A stretch of DNA of 59,453 bases from Chrysochromulina parva (Eukaryota; Haptophyta; Prymnesiales; Chrysochromulinaceae): NCBI GenBank assembly GCA_002887195.1, contig PJAB01000027.1, positions 1 through 59,453 on the forward strand. The letters run 5' to 3'. The translations under genes and the position numbers were made by a program. Positions 9,216 to 20,300 of the stretch are shown one piece after another. Under the pieces are notes generated by a model. That model was not told where the DNA came from and searched no databases. It saw nothing but the letters and a program-made list of their open reading frames with translations. The first letter of the stretch is position 1; each line of letters starts with the position of its first letter.

Positions 9216-10572
9216 ATGAACTTGCGCTTTGCGATCCTTTTCACGGCGATCCTTGTGAGCGGCTCGGAAGGCGGCAAGCGCAGCGGCAAACGACGTCTCG
9301 GCGGCGGCAAGAAGAGCGGCAGCAAAGCGGAAAGCGGAAATAGTCTCGGAGCTTGGACGGTGACCCTGTGCGGTGATGAAGTGTGTCCGATGCACAAGAC
9401 CAAGTGTGGTGATCATATCTGTCGGCCAGGCGAAGGAAATTTGAAGGGCTACGGGCACTGGTCGCAGCCGTACAAGCAGACAGACGTACCAAAAGACGCG
9501 CCGAAGTACGTGCCAGGGTGGACAAACACCCACTTTCCAGCGGAGCGTTATGTTCCGCTTGTCACGCTAGCCAAGGAGCGCCAGAGGGATGGCATCATCA
9601 TCTTCACTGCGGCGGACTTCGACTACCGGGAGCACGCTGAGAACTGGTGGCTCTTCACGCAGCGCGCGGGCGTGCCGAATGCCCTCGTGCACAGCCTCGA
9701 CAACGAGGCGTACGACTACTTTCGCTCCAAGAACATCCCGGCGGCGAACGGCACAGGCTCCATGGATGCGTGGCTGAGCTCGCGCCTTCAGCGCCACATC
9801 CAGCGTGCGCTCGCAGAGCGACACATGGCCGCCGCGGCGCTCGTGCACGCGAGGCTCAGCGTGCTCATGATGGACTCGACGGCTGTACTTTTGCGCGACC
9901 CGATGCCCTACCTGCGCGGAGCCCCTGGAGACATCTCGGCCATGCGCGGAGGGTGCCGTCCAGACAAGTTCCCGGCGGGCTGTGAGCCGATGTGGAATTT
10001 ACTCTTCCTGCGCGCGACGGCCGAGGACGAGCAGCGCGCGCGGGTGATCGCCTACATGAAGTCGTCCATCGATAAGGTACGATGCTCGCTCTCAATCCCA
10101 CGCGTCCTCTGACTGAGCTCGCCATTACCCTCCTTTCTTTTCCTGCTACTGTCCCAACACTCCGATCCTTGTGTGGTTGTAGGGCCTCGTCGACTTCTAT
10201 CTGAGGTGGTGGATGGGCCATCACTGCATCGAGATGGGGTATAATAAGTTGTTCAACGAGCTCCGGCCTCAGCTCGCGTTGGGTGTGACCCCAGCCGACG
10301 CGGCTGCGGCGAAGGATGAGCCCACGCTCATCACCGTCAGGGGCTACAAGGGGCTCCAAGTGGCGCTGCTGCCAAAGGCACGCTTCCCTAATGCCTTTGA
10401 GTATCCCAACTTCAAGGAGACGGCCTTCGTCGGTCGAGTCGTCCGTCCCGAGAAAGATCCGAAACGCACCCACCGGCTGCGGCTTGATCGATATGACGAA
10501 GTCGACTTTGACGAGATGCGCCAGGCGACGAAGGCCATGGGACTTTGGTTGTTGGGCAATTTTAGTACATAG
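9216..10572 (+). CDS. nucleotide-diphospho-sugar transferase-like, two exons
   Basis: Exon 1 is 9216-10076 and exon 2 is 10183-10572, joined in phase 0 to a 416-aa protein. A signal peptide or anchor (MNLRFAILFTAILVSGSEG) and a Lys/Gly/Ser linker precede a catalytic region. That region resembles the family of plant and algal Golgi glycosyltransferases related to arabinosyl- and xylosyl-transferases (Nucleotid_trans fold). Supporting features are GIIIFTAADFDYREHAENW, VHARLSVLMMDSTAVLLRDP and the conserved C/G/P-rich follow-on. The usual metal-binding DxD-type motif before LRDP appears as DST, lacking the second Asp. Donor activity is therefore uncertain. Exon 2 starts GLVDFYLRWWMGHHC and supplies the rest of the domain. 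The family call is moderately sure; substrate unknown. Confidence 0.7.
10077..10182 (+). other. intron (106 bp) of the glycosyltransferase-like gene
   Basis: The donor GTACGATG follows codon AAG and the acceptor is TGTGGTTGTAG. Removal keeps the frame and replaces a stop-containing tail. A pyrimidine-rich stretch precedes the acceptor. It shows no duplication of the flanking exon. Confidence 0.85.
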
Positions 10573-10845
10573 TAAGTATGTAAAACATGTAAACATGCCA
10601 ACAGGCACTGTACACGAACACGTGGCGCGAGCGGGAGGGGGTATCCCCAGCCCCACGCCTTACCCCCCATGCGATGGCCCGTGGGTCCCGACGCGCAGAG
10701 GCCCAGAGGCCGCGGCATTTGAAATCCGACCCCGCGCAGCCGCGCACCTCCCCTGTCGCTATCCCCACCCGCCTTGCCATCGATGCCCAGACGCACAGTC
10801 CCCCGGACGAGACGATGACCCCTTTGACTCCTCGTCGACGCCGCA

Positions 10846-12707
10846 TCACACCGAGAGACGCCGACGGCGGCCAATGGTGCGAAGCAGTCGCCTCGCCACC
10901 GAACGAGAGGGCCGATCAGACGCACCCGGGCTCGTGCTGCGGCCAGGCGCCTCGACGTTCATATGCCGCCGGATGATGTAACGAGCAAAGTCCACACATT
11001 CTGAGACCAGGGGCAGGTTGAACACCTCTCCGACCATGAGCGTGCGCCGCTGCCCCTGCAGCGCGTCGAGCTGCTGGTGGAGGTTGGCGCGCAGGTCGGC
11101 CGCGCCGAAGTGCGGAAAGTAGTCGTGCCATGGCTTGACGAAGCTCACGCCGCCAAACTTGCCGCCAAGGCGCAGCACGGTGTCACGCAGGCATGCCTGG
11201 GGCAAACGGAGAGTCCAAAGGAAGGGCAGGAGATAGGCAGGAGATAGGCAGGAGATAGAGGGGTTTCGTCACGAGCCGGGATCAGGGACGGTGCCACAAG
11301 ACGGGCCTGGGATGAAAACGATGCAGAGCGCCTGGATGCGCGCACCTCCATCTCTGGCGCTCCCACCCCGCTGCCGCCGTAGGCCCAGCTGATGGTCAGA
11401 TTAGAACCTCGGTTGGCCTTGAGCAAAATCGTGGGGCAACCGGCGGTCGCCTTTCCAGCATCCGTCGCGATTGGCTCTGCATACGGCTTTGGCCCTTGAT
11501 GCTCGCTCAGGTAGTAGACTGAGCCCGTGGCGAGCCACGGCAGCCAGACAAAGGAGGCGATCGTGTAGTATGGCTGGTGACGAATCTTTGTAAAGAGCGC
11601 GCGCTCGCGCTCGTCGGCGTCGAGAAAGCCGAGCGCCCCTTTGAGATCGGATGCGAGCACGAGCTGCTCAAAGTCGCGTGTGTGGCCATCCGCTGTGGTG
11701 ATGCGCACGTGCTCGGCGTCACGCACGACCGAGGTGACCGCCGCGCCCGTGCGCACTGCCACGCCCGCTCGTTGCAACTTCTCCTCAAATAGATTCGTCG
11801 AGTCCCACCCTCGAAGCGCCGGTCCGCGTGGGCCAAGGGGGGTGTGACCCGGGAGCGCCATCCCGAGCACACCTTTGGAGCCCGCATTGGTGGACTTTTG
11901 GGCGAAGCGCGCCCAGTAGTAGTACGGCGGCGCGTCCTTGGCACGCGCGACGCCATAGCCGTGCGCGGAGACGTAGACGAGGGGCCACGACGTCTCTGGC
12001 TGGCCCCATCGAGGTACAATCCGAGGGAGCAGAGCGTCGGGCGCCAACTCGGATGACTTCCCGCGGAAATCGTGCAAGTGCGGATAGAATCGCTCTGGAC
12101 GGCCGCTCGCTCCAAAGGCGTCCTGCCAGTCCGCAACGGGCGTGCGTGATGTGAGCTCAGCCACCGGGAAGGGCCCAGGCCAGCCGAGCCCGTCGACCAC
12201 GAGGTGGTTCGCGTTGAGCACTTGCAGCCTCCGGCCCGTGCGACCAAACAGAGAGGCGGCAAACTTTAATGGCTTCTCGAAGAGCTGCTCTTCGGCGAAG
12301 GAGGCCGATTCCAGCGCTAGCGGTGTGCCCACCGCACCGAGTGGGTAGTGCTTGCCTGCGTAGCTAAACGCCGCCGCCTTTCCACCAATTTTCATCTCCT
12401 TCTCGATGATTGTGATGTTGGTGTACCCCAATTCCTTGAGCGTGAGAGCTGACCAAATTCCGGACACGCCACCGCCGATGATGGCAATCGACCGTGCTTT
12501 GCGCCCGTCCTCTTCCGGAGCAGACTGGCGAAGCGGCTCTGAGATACTCCGCTGGGCTGGGCGTAAGAGAACGCTTCGTTTCTGGCCAAGAGTTGACTCG
12601 TATGCGCCTTCGACCATGCACTGCAGATGGGATGTGCTCTGGAAATCGGCTTTTGCGCAAATCGGTGGCAAGTCCAAGGCCAGCATCAGGTGGCAAGTCC
12701 AAGACAA
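10846..12707 (-). CDS. FAD-dependent amine-oxidase-like oxidoreductase, two exons
   Basis: Exon 1 is 12707-11346 and exon 2 is 11196-10846, phase 0, about 570 aa. The N-terminal Rossmann motif IAIIGGGVSGIWSAL with ITIIEKEMKIGGKA (about residues 73-110) binds FAD. Later elements VRTGAAVTSVVRDAEHVRI and FEQLVLASDLKGAL are typical of flavin amine oxidases and phytoene-desaturase-like enzymes. The C-terminal exon ends with the second FAD contact region around LMVGEVFNLPLVSECVDFARYII. The substrate cannot be read from sequence. The first 70 residues are of uncertain value: a 15-bp direct repeat (12664 and 12689) lies in the region of the chosen start, so translation may begin at an internal ATG. 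The last 40 codons are Arg/Ser-rich. Confidence 0.75.
11197..11345 (-). other. intron (149 bp) of the amine-oxidase-like gene
   Basis: The donor GTGCGCGC follows codon GAG and the acceptor is TTTGCCCCAG before GCATGCCTGCG. The intron contains an 11-bp tandem repeat (GCAGGAGATAG units, about 11226-11258). Splicing restores the reading frame into the C-terminal FAD-contact region. Confidence 0.82.
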
Positions 12708-13262
12708 ACAGAGGGCAGCCCCGCGACTTCACCACACGAGCGCGAAGCCGAAAAAGAGAGTTACCGGAACTGGATCGGAAAATTCGAGTCGATTTCCGGA
12801 AATAGTTTGGAACGTGAGGATCACACTTACCAACGACAGGCACACACTTCCCAACAACAAGAATATCTCACCCCTCGCACGAAAATGTGCCAATCTCCAC
12901 GCTCCACTGGAGGGATCGAACTCCACAAGGCCACATCACCAAGCGCGCACGCGGCCGTGGAACGGGCGCTCAAAACAGGGCCGATCCCACACCGAACCCT
13001 GTTCTCACGTCTCCGCCTGCTCTCACGATCCGTAAAAGAGCCAGATCAGTCAGCGTCAGTGTACCTGGACGACGAGAATGAGGAGGAAGTCACGTGACCG
13101 GGCTTTAGCTCTCTGTCTCGTCAGGACGAAGTCATTTGAGGAGAAAGAGGAGGAAGTCACGTCTAAGGAAGTCAGGACGAAGAGAGCTAAGGCTCGGTCA
13201 CGACGAAGAGAGCTCAGGCCCGGTCACGACGAAGTCACGCATCGAAAAGAGCCCTGCGCCAC
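12708..13262. repeat. intergenic with degenerate GAAGTCACG/GACGAAG repeats
   Basis: No gene is supported. At about 13075-13245 the sequence is built of interspersed GAAGTCACG and GGACGAAG elements. This includes a 26-bp near-tandem pair starting at 13176 and 13202. This lies just after the pyruvate kinase stop codon, probably in its 3' region. Confidence 0.6.
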
Positions 13263-14771
13263 TTACGGTTTGGGGGTGGGCGCGCTCGACGAGGTCACGT
13301 TGAGGATGCGGACGGTCCATTGCTTCTGGTCGTCGGCGTTGCGCATCGTGTGCACGCACACCGTCACGTCGCCGTCCGAAAACAATCCGAGCTTCTTGCC
13401 CTCAGCGAAGGCAAGGCGCACATGGGCGCCGTCGCCACGCTTGACGTCCGTCAGGATCGCGCGCGCGTTGTTCATGTAGCCTTCGATCTGTCGGGCGACG
13501 CGGCCCTCGACGCAGATGGCGAGGATGGGCATGTGCGGGTGGTATTTGGACAGCATGCGTGCCGTCTCGCCCGTCTCGGAGAGGACAATGATCGCCTTCG
13601 CGCCGATGTCCGTCGCCGTCTTGACGGCAGACGACGCAGCAGACTCGCCGTGCGAGATCGCCTTGCCCGAGAGCTTCGCGCTCTTCATGAGCTTGAAGAT
13701 GTCATCGTAGCCGCCCGTCGTGTCCGTGTCGATGCGCATCTGCTCCGCCTGGAGGCACGTGCGAGCCATAATCTCGACGGCGCCCTTGGGGAACGCGCCG
13801 TTCGCCGTCTCGCCCGAAAGCATCACGCAGTCTGCGCCGTCGAGGACCGCGTTGGCCACGTCTGAGCACTCGGCGCGCGTGGGGCGCGGGTTCTGGATCA
13901 TCGACTCGAGCATCTGGGTCGCGACGACGACGGGTTTGCCAGCCTCGCGGCACTTGGTGACCATGATCTTTTGCTCGCGGAACACCTTCTCAGGCGGGAT
14001 CTCCATACCCAGGTCGCCTCGCGCCACCATGATCCCGTCCGTGGCCTTGAGGATCTCGTCAAAGTTGTCAAGGCCCTCCTGGTTCTCGATCTTGGAGATG
14101 ATCTTGATGCCCGCGCCATCAGGGCCCAGCACCTTGCGGATGAAATGCACGTCCTCCGCCGACTGCACGAAGGAAGCGGCGATGAAGTCGACCTTGTGCG
14201 GGACGGCCCAGTTCTGCAGATCGTCAATGTCCTTGGCCTGCAGCACGGGCAGGTCGACCTTGACGCCGGGCAGGTTCATGTTCTTGCGCTCGCCAATCGT
14301 CTGGTTGTTCTCGATCCTGCACATGACCGACTTCTCCTTGAGCTCGGTCACCGTGAGAACGAGCGAGCCGTCGGCGATGAGGATCGTCGAGCCCACCTTG
14401 ACGGAGCGCGGCAGCGCCTCGTAGGTGCAGGCAAAGCAGGATGCGTCGCCCTTGTACGAATAGTCCGTGGTGAGCTCCACAGTCTCGCCCGCCTTCAGGA
14501 CGATCTTCTTGTTGCACTCGTCCTTGAAGAAGCCCGTGCGGATCTCAGGGCCCTTGGTGTCGAGGAGGATGCCAAGGTTGCTGTTCGGGCGAAGGGCGGC
14601 CGCCTGGCGCACGCGCGAGAGGCAGTCGGCGTGGGCCGCGTGATCACCGTGCGAGAAGTTGAAACGGGCCACATTCATGCCCGCGTCCATGAGATCGCAC
14701 AGGACAGGCACATCCCAGCAGGCCGGGCCCATGGTGCAAAAGATCTTGGTGCGCTTCTGAGTAGTAGGCAT
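13263..14771 (-). CDS. PYK: pyruvate kinase
   Basis: Pyruvate kinase converts phosphoenolpyruvate and ADP to pyruvate and ATP, the last step of glycolysis. From MPTTQKRTKIFCTMGPA the product is 502 aa, the usual length. Diagnostic motifs are NVARFNFSHGDHAAH, the active-site segment IISKIENQEGLDNFDEIL with the catalytic lysine, the metal/substrate loop MVARGDLGMEIP, VVVATQMLESMI, and LDGADCVMLSGETANG. The C-terminal domain follows. The open frame extends upstream to 15092 with 107 Arg/Ser-rich residues that could be a targeting leader but look like UTR. The compact start argues for a cytosolic isoform. Confidence 0.95.
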   Translation of the reverse strand: MPTTQKRTKIFCTMGPACWDVPVLCDLMDAGMNVARFNFSHGDHAAHADCLSRVRQAAALRPNSNLGILLDTKGPEIRTGFFKDECNKKIVLKAGETVELTTDYSYKGDASCFACTYEALPRSVKVGSTILIADGSLVLTVTELKEKSVMCRIENNQTIGERKNMNLPGVKVDLPVLQAKDIDDLQNWAVPHKVDFIAASFVQSAEDVHFIRKVLGPDGAGIKIISKIENQEGLDNFDEILKATDGIMVARGDLGMEIPPEKVFREQKIMVTKCREAGKPVVVATQMLESMIQNPRPTRAECSDVANAVLDGADCVMLSGETANGAFPKGAVEIMARTCLQAEQMRIDTDTTGGYDDIFKLMKSAKLSGKAISHGESAASSAVKTATDIGAKAIIVLSETGETARMLSKYHPHMPILAICVEGRVARQIEGYMNNARAILTDVKRGDGAHVRLAFAEGKKLGLFSDGDVTVCVHTMRNADDQKQWTVRILNVTSSSAPTPKP

Positions 14772-15237
14772 TGCAGCTATCTGGTACGCTGCGCACTCAA
14801 AGGGAGGGTGGGGACGTGTGATTACGCGTCCGGGTCTCGATGGCACTGAGAAGGGAGTAGGGCGCGCGGCACATCGACACGGACCGGGCCTCGAAGAATC
14901 ATCGGAGATGATGCGGGATCCGAGGCGAGGAGCGGCGCGGGATGCAGTTTTTGGCGTCTTCGCGAGCACTCGCTTCTCACGTCCCGTCGATGTCGAAGAG
15001 GACACCGGGAGAGACATCGAGGAAGGACCCAATGGGATAGTTCGCGCCTTTAAACGCGCCCTCGTGAAAATCTCACCGAAGTGCGCGGACACACACGAGA
15101 ACTATTTTCGTTGTGTGACAAAATCCCGCATCAAAACCAAACCGGCGCGGAACGTACGTCACGCGTACGCACGCACATACGCACGCACGCGCGCACGCGG
15201 TGTGTGTGTGGCACACCCACACGTCGATTATGAAACG
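14772..15237. other. intergenic with ACGC microsatellite
   Basis: This gap separates the pyruvate kinase start from the end of the upstream minus-strand gene. An ACGC/GTGT microsatellite lies at about 15163-15217. The promoter of pyruvate kinase should be here; no element is recognisable. Confidence 0.5.
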
Positions 15238-16582
15238 TCACCGTCCTCGCCTCTTGACTTCCAAAGCCTCGACGGAGCACATGACGCCGAGCTTGGCCTC
15301 GAGATCCTTGAGCGAACGCTTGAGTGCAGGCAAGTCTGGCTGGGACGAGCCCACTACATAGCACATCGTCGAGAAGAAGGCGGGCCCAAGGCCTTCGGAC
15401 AGGTGCTGTTCCGTCTGCAGGTGCTCGATGGAGAGGTGGTGGTCCGCGAGCGTCTGCGACAGGTGGTAAATCAGGCCGGGCTTGTCAATGCCCGTGAGGG
15501 ACACCTTGCCCGTGAACGCGGGTGACGGAGGCGGCGCGACCGACGCGTCGAGAACTGACATTGAGATGCTCATGCCGTCCTCCCCCGTGTACCACTGGCC
15601 GGCGAGCGCCGTCTTGGCAGGGCACAGGGCCTTTTGAAGACTGCTCAGCTTCTCGAGCGGGCAGCTCACGTGCAGAATGATCACGAACTCGTTCCCGAGT
15701 GACATCATCTTCGACGTCGTGATCGAGCCCTCTTGCTCATAGCACCGCTTGGCGAGCGAGGCGACGATGCCGGGACGGTCGGCGCCGCGCACGAAGACGA
15801 CTAGGTGACCCCTCGTCGGGTCGAGCCGCGGCGGTGGGCCGACGACCGTGCGCGTCACCAGCGCAAAGGTCGACGCGTCTACTCCGGCGAAAACGTTGGT
15901 CACCGGGACGTCTGAGCTACCTGCGAGATGGCACTTGAGCGAGCGCACACGCAGTCAGCAAGCACGCGCGCGCGAGCGAGCGCGTAGCGCTGCCTCGGGA
16001 CGGGACGTGGTGCACACCTCGCATCGACGAGAGGATGCAGGTCCAGATGAGCGACGTCGTCGCGACCCATGGGATTCGCAGGTGCATCGGCATGAGCGCG
16101 AAGTTGAGGAAGGTCGAGGGGACCCAGATCTTCCACAGCGCGATCAGGTCCTCGTTCATATTCGAGCTGTACTCCTCGACCGCCGCCACGGGGTTCGGCG
16201 TGTCGGACGTCACAAAGTCCTTGATCATGTAGAAGACCGGGAAATACAAGAACGGGTGATGCACGCACTGATCAAGGAAGACCTGGTAGAAGAGTTCCCG
16301 GATGCCCTTCGGGTCCTTTAGTTTATCAGCGACGGACTTGGCCGCAAACGACGCAGCACCCGGAAAGAGTCGGCTGAAGAGGGGCACGTAAATTGCATAC
16401 TGTATGCCGCCGAGGTAGAAGAACCCAAATGTGCCGAATGCCAAGTTCCGCTTCCAGTCGATGTTCTCGCGCTTTTCGACTATCTTTTGTACCATGAGAT
16501 CGCAGCCAGCCGTCTTCAGCAGCGAGTAGCCCATGCCGAAGGCTAGCGGACGTGACCGAGCCAGAGCCATTATGGCTGCCAT
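15238..16582 (-). CDS. Mpv17/PMP22-family membrane domain spliced in frame to tandem ACT domains
   Basis: Exon 1 (16582-16018) encodes an Mpv17/PMP22-type protein, an organelle inner-membrane family. Signatures are GFFYLGGIQYAIYVPLFSRLF, FLDQCVHHPFLYFP and WKIWVPSTFLNFALMP; it ends ILSSMRG, the normal family end. A donor GTGTGCAC and an acceptor ATCTCGCAG (intron 15921-16017, 97 bp, phase 1) join it in frame to exon 2 (15920-15238). Exon 2 carries two ACT domains (HLVVFVRGADRPGIVASLAKR and VSLTGIDKPGLIYHLSQTL), as in GcvR/ACT-repeat amino-acid sensors. The spliced product from MAAIMALARS is about 415 aa. Alternatively these are two genes, with ACT starting at 15948 inside the exon 1 read-through tail, but that leaves no room for a promoter. 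An upstream ATG at 16741 is also in frame. Confidence 0.65.
15921..16017 (-). other. predicted intron (97 bp) joining Mpv17 and ACT parts
   Basis: The donor splits a Gly codon (G|GTGTGC). The acceptor CATCTCGCAG leads into GT AGC TCA GAC, preserving Gly and the ACT reading frame. Intron start and exon start share CGTCCCG at the same offset, a weak hint of duplication. Confidence 0.55.
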
Positions 16583-17235
16583 GGCGGCAAAAATATCCGC
16601 GCAGCGATTCGCGCAGCCGCCTACTCGTGCTCGAGGGGCTTTCGGGTCTCGCGCTTTGCTTCGGAGATTTTTTCCGGTGTGAAAGAGCGCTATGAACGAG
16701 CAGTGTTTTGGTTCCATTTTATTCAACTGACCCTTTCTCAATGAACGAGTGCGCTAACACAGTATCCGACAATCCTCTCGGCACTCGGAAGACGCGTCCT
16801 CGCATGATCGTTCCATGGTCGCGTCAGAATCATATCTGTTGAGGGTGGCAGGATAAGGTGTTGAAGTAACTCTTTAATTGATCGGTCCGCCTCATATGAC
16901 ATATCGTAACAAAATGAGTTCCGTTATCACACCAGAAACCAAGTACTGCTGCGGGGCCCCCCGGCCTGCGCGCTCTGCTGGTGGCCTGGTGCACGTGGTG
17001 TCTCTAAAGTAGCTGACCGTGACCCTCCGTTACTGATACTGTAGCGCCTGAGGTCGCTCTGCTGTGGGGAAAAGGCCAAGCTGGTATTATGACTCTGGTG
17101 AGTCAAGCACGTGGGTCGTGGCGGATGATGCCCCGGCACAGTCCACCACCGGCCCACCTTGGCCACGTGTCCACCCGCCCATCTTGGCCACGTGCAAGGC
17201 GTCTTGTTCCATGACTTCAAGTGGGACTGACGGTG
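16583..17235. other. intergenic
   Basis: No coding sequence is supported beyond the possible N-terminal extension of the Mpv17 gene up to 16741. The stretch 16740-17235 shows nothing recognisable. Confidence 0.35.
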
Positions 17236-17332
17236 AAGGGGTGGTCTGGAGCCCGTTCTGCATGCAATCCAAAAGGGGTGGTCTGGAGCCCGTTCTGCAT
17301 GCAATCCAAAAGGGGTGGTCTGGAGCCCGTTT
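17236..17332. repeat. 37-bp tandem repeat, about 2.6 copies
   Basis: Copies start at 17236, 17273 and 17310, each beginning AAGGGGTGGTCTGGAGCCCG. The first two are identical over the unit and the third is cut short. The array ends immediately before the stop codon of the minus-strand gene ending at 17341, so it lies in that gene's 3' UTR or flank. Confidence 0.85.
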
Positions 17333-17340
17333 GGAGCGCC

Positions 17341-20300
17341 TCACGGAGCTGTGAGCGCAGACGAGCGCGGAGCTGCGCGCTCGGCTGCGGCGGCGGATGG
17401 CGAAGCAGAAGGGGACGGCGACGTGGATTTTGGTCTGCCCAACGGTGCAGAGGGTGTTGGCTGGCGCCCGCGCCCCCCGGCGGGTTGCCAGTTGCCGTAA
17501 AGGCTCGTGTCGAGAACATTGTAGATGACTGTTCCGCCGGAGGCGCTGTACGTTGACACAGGCGGAGCGGTGCTCATCGCCGCGCCGTTGCTGCCGCCGC
17601 CAGCGCCCGTACTTGCACTTGCGCAACGGCCTGTGCTGGCATCGCGCGTGGCGCACGCAGGTGGCGGCTGGGGTAGGTGGTCAGCGGAGCTAAACGCTTG
17701 CGGCGGCTCGGGCAGGTGGCCGGTGCGGCTCATGAGAGCGCTCGCGTAGGCTGCGCTGTGGGCGGGAGGGTAAAGGCCCGTGGGGCTGCCGCTGCCCATG
17801 CCGAAAGGAACCATGCCCGGCATCGCCATCGGGTCGCAGACGAGGCCTGCGGGTGTGAACGGTGTGGACGGTGTGAAAGGTGCGATCGCTGCGGGCAGCA
17901 GCGTCCTCCATCCCACGTCCTTCGCCGCGACGCCCCGAACGTCCTCCGTGCCAGAGGCCGCCGCCGCCGCCATTGTCGCATCCGCACCTTCCACACCGTC
18001 CACACCGTTCACACCCATTGTCGCATCTGCACCGGCGCCGGTGGCGGTGTGCTCATCGTGGCGTAGTCGCTTGGCGCCGCCGGCAGCGTCGTCAGCGGTG
18101 GTTACGGGCTCGTCGGGTCGCCGTCTCTTGGCTGCAATTTCGGCCGCCGCCGCCGCAAATTCGGCGGCCATAGCCACCGGCGCCAGAGGTGCGGCGGCGA
18201 GGGCACCCGCGCGGCTGGCCTCGTGTGCGTCGGCCATCGCACCTAACCCACTCCCCGATGCCGAGGGTGTGGGCGGGAAGCCCGTTGGCGGGAAGCCCGT
18301 TGGCGGGAAGACCGTTGGCGGGAAGACCGTTGGCGGGAAGCCCGTTGGCGGGAAGCCCGTTGGCGGGAAGACCGTCGAGGCCAGCCGCGCCATGGGAGGC
18401 CATCCGCCCCATCCCTGGTGTGGGGACGGGGCAGGGGGTGGGGGCGGGGCAGGGCCTGCTGCCGGGAGCATGGGCGGCAAGACAGTGGGCGGCAAAACAG
18501 TTGGCGGCAAGAGAGCTGCGCGAGGACGATCGAGCACTCGAAGGCGTGCCTCGCCCATGACCATCGCCCGCTGGAGCGCGCCATCAGGCACGAGACGCCC
18601 GAGACGACGCGCGCCCTCGAGTTCGAGGCGGAGCGCCTCCGCGGACGCTCCAACGGTCGCCGCGGCGCGCAGCCGATTCAGCGCGGCTGGCAGCTCTTCA
18701 CGCCGGACGCGTTGCAGGTGTGAATGGACGAGGTGAACGCCCGCATGGGCTGCCAGCTGTTCGGTGCCGTCGAGCCGCTCGAAATGGCGTCCGCAGCACG
18801 AGCAGAAGCCCACCCACATGCCACGACCCTCGCCCCACGCGGACGCGAGGTCGAGTGCCTGGCGCCGCCTTTGACGAATCTGAAGAGGCGCGGCGGCCAT
18901 CGCCTGCAGTGTGCTGAGTAGCTGTCGGCGGATGCTCTTCAGATCAGTCGCGGCGGAAGCGGCGACTGGACGGGCGGCGGCAGTGGCTGCGGTGGCGGTG
19001 ACGGCGGCGGCGGCGGCGGCGGCGGCGGCCGTTGGATGCCCGAGCGCCGCCCGTTCCAAATATGGAGCGGCGGCGGCCGTTGAGGACGCAGGCGACGGGA
19101 GACGCGCTGTCGTGGTGGTCTCAGGCACCTCCGCTGCGGCCGCCGCTGCGGCCGCCGCTGCCGCCACCTCGGCCGCGGTGCGTCGCGAGTCGGCGAGAGC
19201 CCGCGCGAGCAGTGAGCGCTCACTCGACATGCCGTTCTCCCGATGGTGGCTTGGAGTGCGTCGGTAGCGCTGTGGGCGTTCCGTCAGGGCGAGGACAGCG
19301 GCTCGGCTGTCCTCTGTGGAAGCAGCGGGCACGTCGTCAGGGGCACGCATCGCGCCGTTGGCGAGCAGCACGGCGAGCGGGGCGGCGTCGCCCTCGATAC
19401 GAAACTCGATCCAGAGCACTTGTGGAGAGCCGCCGCTGCCAGCACCACCGCCGCCACTCCCACCGCCGCTGCCACTACTTTCGATTGCCTCGCCTGCCGA
19501 GAGCCCCTCTGCCGCCGTCGTCTCCGCCACGGCGGTGGCGCTGGTGGGCGCCGTGCCGGCCGCCGTCTCCTCGAGCACGAGCTTCGCGTGCACGATGAGC
19601 AGCGATGCCTCTGCCTCGCTCACCAGCGCCGCACCCATGCCCGCACCCACGCCCGCACCCACGCCGCCTGCACCCACCACGATCCCCGTGCACGTGGAGA
19701 CTCCGCCGTCGCGGAAGGCGGATGGGAGCGGCCGCGTGCCCGAGTGCAACTGAAAGGCGAGCTCGGTCGTCCCGCTGCACGATGGCGCCATGCCGCTCGG
19801 CGAGGCGCTCAGCAGCTCCGCGAGCAGCCCGTAAGGTGTCGTCGGCACGGAGAGCTGGTCGCGCTCCTGCTTACTGCCCTTGGGCGCCGCGGCTTTCGCG
19901 CGACCGCCGGGCTCGGTCGGTGCGCGCTCCTTGACCTCGGCCAGCGATTTGCCACCCTTGGATCGCGGCACTTGCGATGGGTTGGTCCGCGTGATCGAGG
20001 GGTCCAGAATGTGAAACTGTTCATCGTCGAGCCACAGCTCGATGGCAGCGGAGTACAGCTGCTTCGTCAGTTCGGGCATCGGCCTGCCCTTGAGCCAGAT
20101 CGAAAAGTAGACGGGTGACAGCGACAGCTGGCAACAGAGCGCTGTCTGTGAGAGACCGCGAGTGCGAAGCATCTCCAGCACACTTGAGGCCAATTCCTCG
20201 GCGGCGCGAGTTGGCAGAGGCAACTCTTGGAGATTCCCGCGTGCGCCCCGCGTGTACTCCGGCCCCTGAGTCACGGCGGTCGCCGGCGCCTGATCCGAAG

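Noticed and set aside
14772..15092. 107-residue N-terminal extension of pyruvate kinase
   Set aside because: The family start fits the ATG at 14771; the extension is Arg/Ser/Pro-rich like random GC-rich translation, although a targeting leader cannot be excluded.
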